Source of the DNA: DATLZU01 sp051293835
GTDB lineage: Bacteria; Nitrospirota; Nitrospiria; Nitrospirales; Nitrospiraceae
Length of the DNA stretch: 64,000 nt
Assembly: GCA_051293835.1 (NCBI GenBank)
Contig: JBPKMA010000003.1
Location: forward strand, 186,001-250,000
Direction: 5' to 3'
The notes beneath the pieces were generated by a model. That model saw nothing but the letters and a program-made list of their open reading frames with translations. It did not search any database and was not told the DNA's origin. Numbering within the stretch: the first letter of the stretch is position 1; every line of letters starts with the position of its first letter. The position numbers were made by a program, and so were the translations under genes. Of the stretch, positions 16,451 to 24,848 are shown in pieces.

Positions 16451-17047
16451 ATGGATCGGCTGAAGATAGGCGTGACGATCGCGACAATCGGAGTGCTTAC
16501 GCTGGGTGGATGCGCGCAGTACTATTACTAGGTGACCATCCGGTGCCGTTTCCCGCTAAGGCCACTATCCACGGGCCGGGGATCTTCGGGGACTACGTTG
16601 GCCGAAGAACGAGAAGGTCGTGTGCGGCTCCTGCTTACGCTGGCCAGGACATCCGCCAGCAAGCTGACTCCCGGGCGCCATGCCATCCCCATTCCATGAA
16701 TGGGGCCAATGTGAACCCTTGTCGGCCGCGAAGGGGTCCTTCGATGGGAAGGTGGATCCGGCCGTGAATCCCAACGCCAACGTGAGTCCCGGGCTGGAGA
16801 ATTATCCATACCACCTGGCGATCTGCCGAATTTCCTCGTGATCGAGCTGCCGAACGGGGAACGGAAGGGGTCGCTGCTCACCGTGACCAGCCGCATCACC
16901 TTGTCGCCTGGTCTGAACTCGGTCTTTGATTATGATGGGAGCGCCCTTGTCATCCACGAATTCGAGGACTGGTGTCTGCCGGTTCCGCCACACAAGGATG
17001 CACCGGGGAGACCGCGAATTGCCTGCGGCATGATGGAGAAAAAATAA
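16451..17047 (+). pseudogene. sodC: decayed Cu/Zn superoxide dismutase (SodC) lipoprotein
   Basis: It starts with a lipoprotein signal (MDRLKIGVTIATIGVLTLGG then the lipobox Cys; LGGC), which hits a stop at 16531. Further on, other frames read HEWGQCEPLSAAKGSFDGKV with DPAVNPN (16695-16800), then GDLPNFLVIELPNGER, DYDGSALVIHEFEDW and GRPRIACGMMEKK to the stop at 17047. The order HE-C, GDLPN, DGSALVIHE and RIACG is the Cu/Zn superoxide dismutase signature. The first copper ligands (expected HxHE) read PIP before HEWG, so histidines are lost, and at least two frameshifts plus a stop are present. The enzyme would have removed superoxide in the periplasm. Confidence 0.75.
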
Positions 17048-17371
17048 CCGGAAGGAATTTCCTGCTGCTGTGGCATTTGGCGACAAGGGCGCACCCATGT
17101 CCTGGCCTGAAACGCCACACCGATCAAAGTTTGCCCTACTCTGGACCATCGATCGTTCAGCCTAACACCTGGACATCCAGCCTTTTGTTCTACTGCCGGA
17201 CCGTTGCGTGCTGGCATTGCCCTTGCGCTCTCGTGGACTGCATTGTCAGCCTTCGCAAATTACACACGGAAGCGCAGGACTAGGGCGGCGGGACCACGGT
17301 GATGCGCCGGCGTCTGTCGGTCCACGGATCATTGCTATGGATGCTTCGGGATTATGGAGTGAACGGACGCT
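17048..17371 (+). other. non-coding stretch before L,D-transpeptidase
   Basis: No recognisable gene. Near 17300 a short frame (MRRRLSVHGSLLWMLRDYG) ends in a stop at 17391 and could be the frameshifted original signal peptide of the following L,D-transpeptidase. Otherwise I see nothing. Confidence 0.35.
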
Positions 17372-18244
17372 GTGTCGCGATGGGGAGATGAAACTGTCCC
17401 AATTTTCACGGAGGTCATGGAGCACACGGTCGACTATCAGATTCGACAAGGCGATACGGTGCTGGCGATTGCCGGTCGGTATGGAGCAGACTGGAGGGTG
17501 GTTGCACAGGTCAACGGCTTGCGGAATCCGGACCGTATCTATCCCGGCCGGCGGCTCTTGATCAAGACGAGGCGTATCGTTCCGGCGGTCAGGGAGAGCG
17601 GTGTCGTGATCAATCTGCCGGAAGCGATGCTCTACTGTTTCGAGCGCGGACGCCTGATCTTTCATGCCGGTGTCGGCCTCGGCAAGCCGGGCCGATGGCA
17701 GACGCCGACCGGAGTCTTCAGGATCATTTCGAAAGAACATCATCCCGTCTGGGAAGTGCCGCGGTCGATTCAGCAGGAAATGGAAGCCGAAGGGCGCAGC
17801 GTCTTGACGCGAGTACTGCCCGGCCCGGAGAATCCCTTGGGGGAGTTCTGGTTGGGACTCTCGATTCCCGGCTATGGCATCCATGGCACCATCGCTCCCT
17901 CCAGCATCGGCCAGTATCAGAGCCACGGCTGTATCCGTCTACATCCCGACGACATTCGGGCGCTCGTCTCCCTGGTTGCGGTGGGTACGCCGGGAGAATT
18001 GATGTATGAGCCGGTGAAGATCGCGGTCTATGCCGGGCGCGTGTACATAGAGGTTCACCCGGATGTGCACGGGATGAAACGGCCGCGCCTCTCCGAAGTG
18101 GAGGCGGTCTTGAGGAACTTGGACATGCCTGTGGACTGGCAGCGAGTTACTGTGTCGCTGATGAAGCCTACCCGAATGGCCGAAGTGGTCTCACTGGAAA
18201 CAAGGCTGGGTCGGCGGGTCAGCAGGAAGGGATACCACGCATGA
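17372..18244 (+). CDS. L,D-transpeptidase (YkuD) with LysM domain
   Basis: A 290-aa peptidoglycan cross-linking or lipoprotein-attaching enzyme. A LysM peptidoglycan-binding domain occupies about residues 20-65 (YQIRQGDTVLAIAGRYGAD, then RIYPGRRLLI). The YkuD domain follows (about 73-215), with the catalytic motif IHGT, then SHGCIRLHPDDI; the Cys nucleophile and His are intact. The C-terminal 70 residues are unassigned. A GTG at 17372 opens the frame. The ATG at 17417 follows GGAGGT too closely (2 bases) to be ideal. No signal peptide is in frame, which is odd for a periplasmic enzyme; one may have been lost by a frameshift upstream. It overlaps the next gene by ATGA, so the two are coupled. 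Confidence 0.85.
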   Translation: MSRWGDETVPIFTEVMEHTVDYQIRQGDTVLAIAGRYGADWRVVAQVNGLRNPDRIYPGRRLLIKTRRIVPAVRESGVVINLPEAMLYCFERGRLIFHAGVGLGKPGRWQTPTGVFRIISKEHHPVWEVPRSIQQEMEAEGRSVLTRVLPGPENPLGEFWLGLSIPGYGIHGTIAPSSIGQYQSHGCIRLHPDDIRALVSLVAVGTPGELMYEPVKIAVYAGRVYIEVHPDVHGMKRPRLSEVEAVLRNLDMPVDWQRVTVSLMKPTRMAEVVSLETRLGRRVSRKGYHA

Positions 18245-18804
18245 GTACCAGACGGGGGCAACGCTATACCACATCATACAAAGAGCGAGAGAAGGCGAAG
18301 CAGGATCCATATGCGATACTCAGGGCGCCGCGGGGCCCTCTGATCTGTCCTGAATGTCACGCGGTCTTTGCGAAGAAACGCTGGGTGTTCGATGAGGCGG
18401 AGTTTGCCAGGCTCAGCGCCTCAGCCGGGACCAGAAAGATGCTCTGCCCGGCCTGCCGGAAAATCCGCGATGCCTATCCCGAGGGCATCGTCACACTCCG
18501 GTGGCCCGATCTGGACAAGCACGAGGCCGAGGTCCGCGGGCTGATTTCGAATGAAGAAGCCCGTGCATTGGCGGTGAATCCCTTGGCACGCGTGATGAAA
18601 ATCGTCACGTTCAACAAGCGCGAGATGGAGGTTCAGACCACGAGCGACCAGTTGGCCCAACGGATTGGACGCGAGCTGGTCCGGGCGTTCGGCGGGAAGG
18701 CGTCCTATCGCTGGGCGCATAAGGACGTGATGCTGAGGGTCGAGTGGGTTGGACCGGAATCCGCAACCCAATCCCGGTCGCGGGCGGCGAAGCGGAAGGT
18801 GTGA
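18241..18804 (+). CDS. BCAM0308-like zinc-finger protein
   Basis: A 187-aa protein resembling the conserved BCAM0308 family, whose function is unknown. Two CxxC pairs (ICPECHAVF about residue 36, and LCPACRKIRDAYPEG about residue 68) form a likely zinc ribbon. The middle part contains SNEEARALAVNPLARV and a C-terminal alpha/beta segment (VQTTSDQLAQRIGRELVRAF) reminiscent of an RNA-binding fold. The start codon overlaps the stop of the L,D-transpeptidase gene (ATGA), showing translational coupling. The tail is basic (RSRAAKRKV). The family name comes from pattern memory; the zinc motifs are directly visible. Confidence 0.7.
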   Translation: MSTRRGQRYTTSYKEREKAKQDPYAILRAPRGPLICPECHAVFAKKRWVFDEAEFARLSASAGTRKMLCPACRKIRDAYPEGIVTLRWPDLDKHEAEVRGLISNEEARALAVNPLARVMKIVTFNKREMEVQTTSDQLAQRIGRELVRAFGGKASYRWAHKDVMLRVEWVGPESATQSRSRAAKRKV

Positions 18805-19129
18805 AGATCGACCGAGCAACGACAAGTCGATAGGCAGAAGGATGGGGTTGAGGCAAAGACGATCGCCGATACAGGTGCTGTCGACGACGGTGATTATGCT
18901 GTGGGTCGTGAACTGAGGCTAGTCGGCGCCGACCGTCTATTGGTATCCGGACCATCCCCTCGACCAACACTATAGCGAAACGCTGGAACCGGGCTGCGTG
19001 CCGCTGGTCAAGGGAGACTGATCGGATATCGCGTTCACCACATCGTCCCTTTCCGCCCGAAGCCTTTCTTCACCATGTCTCGGAGCTTCTGGAACGCTAC
19101 GGTGGTTCCTCGGCTGTTGCGCCACCGAA
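18805..19129 (+). other. degenerate stretch with traces of a lipoprotein-like reading frame
   Basis: No intact gene. A plus-strand frame near 18930 reads APTVYWYPDHPLDQ, then CVPLVKGD before stops. Just before 19130 another frame reads WFLGCCATEVMS, which resembles a lipobox. These are scattered fragments that do not join into one frame; I cannot name a family. Confidence 0.3.
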
Positions 19130-19360
19130 GTGATGTCGATCGAAGAAACCGAGGACCTAGCCAAACCGGCCAATGACTTACTCAAGGTCATTCCTCCTGA
19201 TCCCTTGACGTCTCTGATGAGAACGCAGGGCCTCACGTGTACGAGTATTGTGACGCAGGTCGTGCGGGCTAAAGACGATCTCGGTCGGATCGCGCAGCGG
19301 TTGAAAGAACTCCACGCAGCCGAGGCGCGACTGTTCTCGCTCGCTTTCTTCACGGCCTGA
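19130..19360 (+). CDS. possible short hypothetical, perhaps the tail of a decayed lipoprotein
   Basis: A 76-aa frame starting with a GTG: MMSIEETEDLAKPANDLL, then VIPPDPLTSLMRTQGLTC and a helical end RIAQRLKELHAAEARL. The frame is open upstream of the GTG and reads WFLGCCATEV there, a lipobox-like run without an in-frame start, so this may be the remains of a lipoprotein whose signal peptide start is gone. There is no ribosome site at 19130. It sits inside the decayed region. I do not recognise the family, and expression is doubtful. Confidence 0.3.
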   Translation: MMSIEETEDLAKPANDLLKVIPPDPLTSLMRTQGLTCTSIVTQVVRAKDDLGRIAQRLKELHAAEARLFSLAFFTA

Positions 19361-20444
19361 AACGAACGATGGCCCCAATGGGCCGAACTGGAGGCGTTCA
19401 TCCAAGCGATCAGGCCTGCACGCCGGCCGGCAGGTCTACTGACAGGTATGGAGATTGGGGTGACACCCCCGCACGGCCCGGACATCGGCGAGGGCGAGCG
19501 CGAGCGGTGAGGAAGAGAACTGGACGGTCACACCCTCTTGAGGAGGCGCTCCCGAAGGGGTATCACCACTGCCGTCAGAAGCGATGCAGTGAGACTGCGG
19601 GCCTATTTACCTGCATTGACCGTGGAGGATCGAACACAGAGCCAGAGAGGATGGCGCTGTGTCGTGTGCGGGACAACAGTTGACCTGCACTCGATGAGCA
19701 TCTGTGCCAGCCGACCGACGAAAGCCGGGCCGCGCCGGTTCGAACTTCTACCAGGTGGCCTTCAGCCTCCAAGACAGCGGAATGACAGGCCTGGCAGCAT
19801 AGTGCCCGCCGTCGTTCGTTCCGGCCTGTCCCGTTATTAGCCAGCAATGGAGCGGATTCGCTTTGCTGCTGTGCAGAGGCCTGAACTCGTAAGGCTCCTC
19901 TGTACGCCCACGAAGAACCATGCACGGAGGCGGCGGTGCTGGAGGGAGCTATCATGAGAATGTTCGCCTTTATCATATCATGATGAGCTGTGCATCGCTT
20001 GCTTCTACTCCCCTATGGTTCATCACCACAGCCCGGTGTAGACCTCACCTGGTTATTCATTGCTCCAGCGCCCGGATAGACTTTCGACGGTTGTCGGGGC
20101 GTCGCGGCGGTGGCGCGGCTTATGGGGCAGTCTGCCGGTAGGGTCTGGAGCCGAGGGATTGTCCGGGTTTCTGCGAGTATTGCTAGATGAACGCGGCGAA
20201 TGATCTGTCCACCCTGTGCGTGTACTGCTCTTGGACTTTGCCGATCAGTAGAAAAGGAGTCGGGAGTCTTTTCTTGACCGAACCTGCTCCAGGTTTGTCA
20301 AGGGGCCGGTCCCCGATGGAGTTGGAGTCAGGGGAGCGGGAATGGGAGGTGACGTGTTCCAGGGATGACGGTCACGCGAACCGGGGTTCGGAGAAAAGAC
20401 TCCCGACCCCTTTTCAGGGGGGACCCCTTTGCTAGGGGGACGGA
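19361..20444 (+). other. 1.1-kb stretch without intact gene; carries a REPIN-like repeat
   Basis: No frame here has convincing protein composition over more than about 40 codons. One plus-strand frame (about 19538-19840) contains GWRCVVCGTTV, a zinc-knuckle-like trace, but it runs into a non-protein-like tail. The only clear structure is the inverted 23-base repeat pair at 20251-20415, listed separately. Confidence 0.4.
20251..20415. repeat. REPIN-like element: two inverted 23-base REP-type units
   Basis: The unit at 20251-20273 (GAAAAGGAGTCG, then GGAGTCTTTTC) recurs as its reverse complement at 20393-20415 with a single mismatch. The two are separated by 119 bases, so the whole 165 bases can fold as a long hairpin. 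Each unit also begins GAAAAG and ends CTTTTC, so it is itself a small palindrome. A third, more diverged copy lies at 60491-60513. Paired, inverted, dispersed short palindromes are how REP doublets (REPINs) mobilised by RAYT transposases appear; no RAYT gene is in the window. Confidence 0.65.
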
Positions 20445-20915
20445 TTGGTCGAGGCCCTTGATGCTGGTGGGTACGCCAGGTACGATTTCAAGACCGCCAC
20501 TAAGCTGCTTGAGGTCGTGCGAACCCTAGTTGATCAATACCATGGCGATCTCAACGAACTGCATCGCGCAGCACAGGACGCCTGTGATCTGGAAAACCGA
20601 CTCAAAGCGCTGGGCCAGGGGGCGAGGTGACCGTACAGGTGTTCTTGCGCGAATTGCGGGGGATCGGGTCTAAGGCGGACCCGCCGCTCTCTCCCCTCGC
20701 GATGCTGGTCGCTTTGGATCTCGGGTTGTTGGATGAGGAAGTCAGTGGGACTGGCCGGTCACCAGTTGAGAGCATGAAGGCGCTGTGGCAGCGGGTCGGC
20801 GCCCGTGGAACAGCGTTCACCGACTTCGAGTCGGCGTTGGTTCGGCTCGGCCGGGATTGCTGTCGGCGGCAGGGGGGCAGAGTTGTCCCATGCGCGAATT
20901 CTGCGGAGGAAGACG
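20445..20915 (+). pseudogene. frameshifted helix-hairpin-helix (endonuclease III-like) protein fragment
   Basis: Frame 1 (20445-20630) reads GGYARYDFKTATKLLEVVRT, then VDQYHGDLNELHRA and a stop. Frame 2 (from 20627) continues VTVQVFLRELRGIGSKADPP, then LSPLAMLVALDLGLL and FESALVRLGRDCCRR. A third frame supplies QSCPMREFCGG near 20890. Joined, these make a C-terminal portion of an HhH-GPD-like protein with a Cys-containing end. It looks related to the uncharacterised endonuclease III-like group, but I cannot name it precisely. Two frameshifts and a missing N-terminal half make it dead. It runs into the Mth938 remnant. Confidence 0.5.
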
Positions 20916-21260
20916 ATGGAGCGCTCTGCCCGGCAAGGGGACAATCACTCAGGGATCGGGTTCAGCGACGACTCAGGCCTCTTGATCTATCCTGAGCGGA
21001 TTGACGACCGCTGGTGGAGACAGGAAGGCCACCTCCTCCGATTGGAAGACATCAAGAGGTAGTGAAGGCGCACCCGGACACGCTGGTTGTGGGAACAGGC
21101 TATTTCGCAGGATGGAGATCGATCCCGAGGCCCCAAGGCCTTGAAGCGAGAAGGGATTGCGCTGGTCGCGTGTCGGACAAAGGATGCACGCGTTGAATTT
21201 AATCGATTAAGATCGTCTCACAATGCGAAAGTGGTGGCTGCGCTTCACCTGACGTGTTGA
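20916..21260 (+). pseudogene. frameshifted Mth938-domain protein
   Basis: An ATG at 20916 with a good ribosome site (GGAGGAAGACG) begins MERSARQGDNHSGIGFSD, then LLIYPERIDDRWWRQEGHLL and a stop after KR at 21062. In the next frames the text continues EVVKAHPDTLVVGTGYF, MEIDPEA, then ALKREGIALVACRTKDA and finishes KVVAALHLTC at 21260. The motifs IYP, RWWRxxGH, VVGTG and the terminal AALHLTC are those of the Mth938/AAMDC fold, whose biochemical role is unknown. At least two frameshifts (about 21057 and 21110) break what would be a protein of about 115 residues. Confidence 0.65.
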
Positions 21261-22127
21261 CGACGAGCAGGCGAGAAGGGTTTCCGTTGCAGTCTCTGGA
21301 GCAACGGGGCTTCGATGCGAAGGAGGAAAGTCGGTCTTGCCGCGCGAGGCTCCAGGCCTCTGATCGATTCGTGTCCGGGTGGATCGTGAAGCTCGCAAGC
21401 GGGCGGAAACAAGCAAGCTACTGCTCGCTCTTGGAGACCGGTCGACTTGCCGAGCGGGTGACCCAAGCCTGCGAGCGGTTGAGACGTTGCCACGTCTGCC
21501 CCTGGCACTGTGCCATCGATCGGCTCGAAGGGGACCTCGGCTTCTGCCTGGTTGGCACCAAGCCCTTCGTGTCCAGCTACGGTCCTCATCATGGGGAGGC
21601 GGTGCCGCTTCGCGGCTGGGAGGGATCGGGCACGATCCTTTTCGCGGGCTGCAACCTGCGATGCGGCTATTGCATTATGAGATCAGTCAGTTGCGGGAGG
21701 GGCAGGAAATCTCGGCTCAAGAGCTGGCCGAGATGATGCTAAGCCTGCAGGAGCAGGGCGGCCACAACATCGCTCTTCTCACACCCTTGCAGCAAGTCCT
21801 GCAAACCCTGGAAGGGCTGCTTCTGGCTGCGCGGAAAGGCCTTGAGCTGGAAACCCTTCGATTGCTGGACGGGATCGTCGATATCTACTTGCCAGATTTC
21901 AAGGACGCCGATGCGAAGATTGGGCTGAAGTATTCCAAGATCCCCGGCTATCCCGAAATTGCCAACTCGCGGACGAGATCTCCAAGAAGACCTACGTCAA
22001 CATCATGGATCAGTATCACTCCCGCTGGAAGGCGTTCAAGTACCCGTTGCTGGACCGGCGGATCACGAGGGAAGAATTTGAGGAAGCGGTTGAGGCGGCC
22101 AAGACCTGCGGGCTGTCTCGTTTGCAT
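21254..22127 (+). pseudogene. frameshifted COG1313-type radical-SAM protein (PflX/PFL-activase-like)
   Basis: Frame 1 reads YCSLLETGRLAERVTQACER, then CPWHCAIDRLEGDLGFC, FVSSYGPHHGEAVPLRGWEG and the iron-sulfur motif CNLRCGYC. A frame change right after that motif leads to EISQLREGQEISAQELAEMM, then RLLDGIVDIYLPDFKDADAK. A third frame carries MDQYHSRWKAFKYPLLDRRI, then TREEFEEAVEAAKTCGLSRL. These blocks in this order match the COG1313 radical-SAM family (uncharacterised, PflX-like). Part of the barrel between LQEQGG and LETLRLLDG is also missing, so there is a deletion in addition to two frameshifts. Confidence 0.7.
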
Positions 22128-22374
22128 CAAGAGCATCCGAGGATGGCCATCGCCTGGATGGCAGCGTATGAGAACGGAAGCTGGATTATCCCCCCCACCC
22201 GCGGAGCCCAGGAAAAGCCGCAGGGAGTTCGAGAGAGAACGAAAAAACATTGGCGCAGGATCATCATCAGACAGTCCTCTGCGAAGTGCTCTACAATTCC
22301 GTTACGTGGCTGGTACGGGATGAGCACGATTACACACCGCGCGGAATTGCTCACGCGAACGGAGCAGTGAGGCT

Positions 22375-23580
22375 ATGCTCACCCCCCTGATCTTGCTGTC
22401 GGATCGCCCTCCCCTTGCCGACCAGGCAGTGGAAATCGTCGAACGCAAGGGACTGGGACATCCCGATACGATCTGCGATGCCGTGATGGAACGGATTGCA
22501 GTCGAATTGGCGCAGGCCTATCTCAAGATCTGTGGCCGTGTGCTTCATTTCAATGCTGACAAGGGTATGTTGATCGCAGGCCAGGTGGAGTGTCATCCAG
22601 GCGGGGGGCGTGTCATCACACCCATCAGGCTCGTCATCGGCGACCGGGCCACTTTTCAATGGCGGCGCAGGCGGGTGCCAGTAGAGGATATTGCGGAACA
22701 GACCGCGTATAAATGGTTCAAGCAGCACCTGCCTCACGTGGATCCGCTGAAACATCTCACCTGCCAGGTCGAGTTTAAACCGGCTCCGGCCGAGCTGCAG
22801 TCCGTTACAGAGCGTCGTGGTGGACCAGTTGCCAACGATACCTCGGCGGCAGTGGGTTACGCTCCGCTGACTCCCACCGAGCGTTTGGTGTTCCAGGTGG
22901 AACAGTTCCTGAACAGCCCGTCTTTTAAGCAAGAGTTCCCAGACACCGGAGAAGACGTAAAGGTGTTCGCGCTGAGAAAGGGGCGGGATGTGAGCTTAAC
23001 CGTTGCGATGCCGTTTCTTGCTTCCGCCATTCGAACAGAATCGCAGTATTTTTCGCGCAAGAGGGCCGCGCTTCAGGCCATCACTCAGTTCGTATTGAAA
23101 AACGCTAGCTCGGGCCTCCGCACCCACATAGACCTCAACGTGTTGGATCGTCGGGGGGCAGGACCTGCGGGCATGTATCTTTCTCTGCTCGGCACATCAG
23201 CCGAAGCTGGCGACTCCGGCGAAGTCGGGCGGGGCAATCGCGTCTGCGGTGTGATTTCGCTGCGGCGACCGGCTAGCGCGGAAGCGGCCGCTGGGAAAAA
23301 CCCGCTGGTTCATGTGGGGAAAATCTACAATGTGTTGGCGCAAGTTTTAGCGGAGGACATTTATCATAAGGCGAAGGGATTGCGAGAGGTGACGGTCTGG
23401 CTGACGAGCCAGATTGGGCGGCCGATCTCGGCTCCGCAATCTGTTGTGGTCGAGGTTGCCGCGTCCCAAGACGTGTTGAAAGCCGTAGAGCCGTTAATTC
23501 GCCAGCGAGTGCTTTTGGCGTTGAAAAAAATGAGAACCTTTTGCCACGCGCTGGCAAGAGGAGTGTATGCGGTCTGCTAA
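22375..23580 (+). CDS. S-adenosylmethionine synthetase, archaeal type (MAT)
   Basis: A 401-aa enzyme that makes S-adenosylmethionine from ATP and methionine. It belongs to the archaeal-type AdoMet synthetase family (COG1812), not the usual bacterial MetK. Visible signatures are EIVERKGLGHPDTICDAVME (start of the domain), NDTSAAVGYAPLTPTE, DTGEDVKVFALRKGRD, AGPAGMYLSLLGTSAEAGD with VGRGNRVCG, and KNPLVHVGKIYNVLAQ. The motifs and length (about 400 residues) are intact, so it should be active. The ATG at 22375 is the family start. It stands between a decayed radical-SAM gene and an 81-aa protein gene. Archaeal-type MAT in a bacterium points to old lateral transfer; whether a normal MetK also exists cannot be told here. 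Confidence 0.93.
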   Translation: MLTPLILLSDRPPLADQAVEIVERKGLGHPDTICDAVMERIAVELAQAYLKICGRVLHFNADKGMLIAGQVECHPGGGRVITPIRLVIGDRATFQWRRRRVPVEDIAEQTAYKWFKQHLPHVDPLKHLTCQVEFKPAPAELQSVTERRGGPVANDTSAAVGYAPLTPTERLVFQVEQFLNSPSFKQEFPDTGEDVKVFALRKGRDVSLTVAMPFLASAIRTESQYFSRKRAALQAITQFVLKNASSGLRTHIDLNVLDRRGAGPAGMYLSLLGTSAEAGDSGEVGRGNRVCGVISLRRPASAEAAAGKNPLVHVGKIYNVLAQVLAEDIYHKAKGLREVTVWLTSQIGRPISAPQSVVVEVAASQDVLKAVEPLIRQRVLLALKKMRTFCHALARGVYAVC

Positions 23581-23661
23581 CCTGTGATTGTCCGGATCGC
23601 TCAGTGCTGATCGCTGTTCGCTATTGGCGACGCACTGTGTTTCAAAACAGGGAGGGCTGAA

Positions 23662-23907
23662 ATGGGGTTCTCAATCAACGTGCAGAAGGTCCAAGAGATT
23701 CTCCTGGCCGACCAGCGATGGCATCCAGCCATGCCCGGCTCCTTTGAAATCATGAACTATGAGTTTGAGGTCGGGAACCGCCGCGTGCTCGGCGGCGGAG
23801 GCGTGACGGGCATTTCGGAGATTGGGGTGACTTGGAAAGATCCGGTGAGTGGGGACCATTATGCCTGTCCCTTGTCTTCGGTGCTTGCGGTCAAGTTTTC
23901 ACCGTGA
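23662..23907 (+). CDS. conserved small protein, unknown function
   Basis: An 81-aa soluble protein, MGFSINVQKVQEILLADQRW, then GSFEIMNYEFEVG and ending PLSSVLAVKFSP. GGGAGG lies about 7 bases before the ATG, so the start is convincing. The predicted content is mostly beta strands with a central GGGGV turn. No signal peptide, cysteine cluster or known motif is present. It follows the MAT gene by 81 bases on the same strand and may be read with it. I do not recognise a family. Confidence 0.65.
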   Translation: MGFSINVQKVQEILLADQRWHPAMPGSFEIMNYEFEVGNRRVLGGGGVTGISEIGVTWKDPVSGDHYACPLSSVLAVKFSP

Positions 23908-24848
23908 GACGATTTTGGTAACCAACTGTACGGGAATCGGCCGTGGCGTTCGTTCTGGAGCAGTCTTGCTATTTCTCTCTAGGGAATTAGCAGCACGAGA
24001 GGTGGTCTTGGCCAGACCGCAGTGAACGGTCTATTATGGTGTGCAATGGCAGCGTCAGAAACTGTAGCGGTTTTCCCTACCTACAGAATCTGTTTCTCGC
24101 CTGACAGTTTGGCGTGGAGCGCAAGCCCGGCTCCCTGGGAACGGGCCGTTGTCTGGGTAGCCCCCGGGGAGAGTGCCGGTGCATGAGCAATGGGAAAAGA
24201 TTGGGTGGCGGTATCGCCACTGCCGATTCAGGCCGGTCAGCCGAATGCCTGGTAGCGCGAACGGTTGAACGTCCTGGTGTGACCGTCGAAGGGTTTGATC
24301 AGATACCGGGGGGTCGGATAGTGAACTTTCATATTCGGCGGACACCTGGGCCAGGTGCATCAGTTTGCCCAGAGGCAAGTGCATCACGAGAATGGGGCAG
24401 GGTGCGCCGGAGTTCCAGGGCGATGAGCCAGGAAGGATGGACAAAAGAGAATGCCCGGCCGCTGGAGGCGGGTGGGCGAGGAGCCCGTAGGCTCATGGGA
24501 AATGGTTTCGTTCGCTGCTGGCCAGGCCTGCGTTGCGAGGGGGAGCCATCCGTTACTCCAGCCCGTGCTATAAAGCGGGCTTTGCGCTGGAGTGCCAGGC
24601 AATGAAAAAAATGACAAAGGTGCGAGAAGGGATGGGATTGACCAATGTCATGATTCCGTTCTCCCGGACAGTGGAGGAAAGCGTCTGGTCCTTGGGAAAT
24701 GGAGCAACATGGGCGCAAGGCGGGGAGCAAGGCCGTGAGATCTACGCCATGTGCGAACTCCCCAGCACGCGTCGTGCTCGCCGACGCGTTCGCCGAGATG
24801 TTCGACGGTTTTTCGATCGGCTCCAACGATACGTTCTGGAGGGGGTGC
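23908..24848 (+). other. about 940 bases without recognisable gene
   Basis: Several overlapping open frames occur on both strands because of high GC, but none keeps protein-like composition. A few short minus-strand pieces (for example ILVMHLPLGKLMHLAQ near 24390) may be scraps of an old gene downstream of the CheR remnant; I could not join or name them. Confidence 0.35.

Noticed and set aside
16451..16531. 26-residue lipoprotein-like peptide as an independent gene
   Set aside because: It is better read as the signal peptide of the SodC remnant, whose downstream blocks follow in the same direction.
19538..19840. Plus-strand frame with a CxxC motif (GWRCVVCGTTV), possibly a zinc-knuckle or CULT-like domain
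   Set aside because: Only one short block is convincing; the following text does not match in any frame, so no family call is made.
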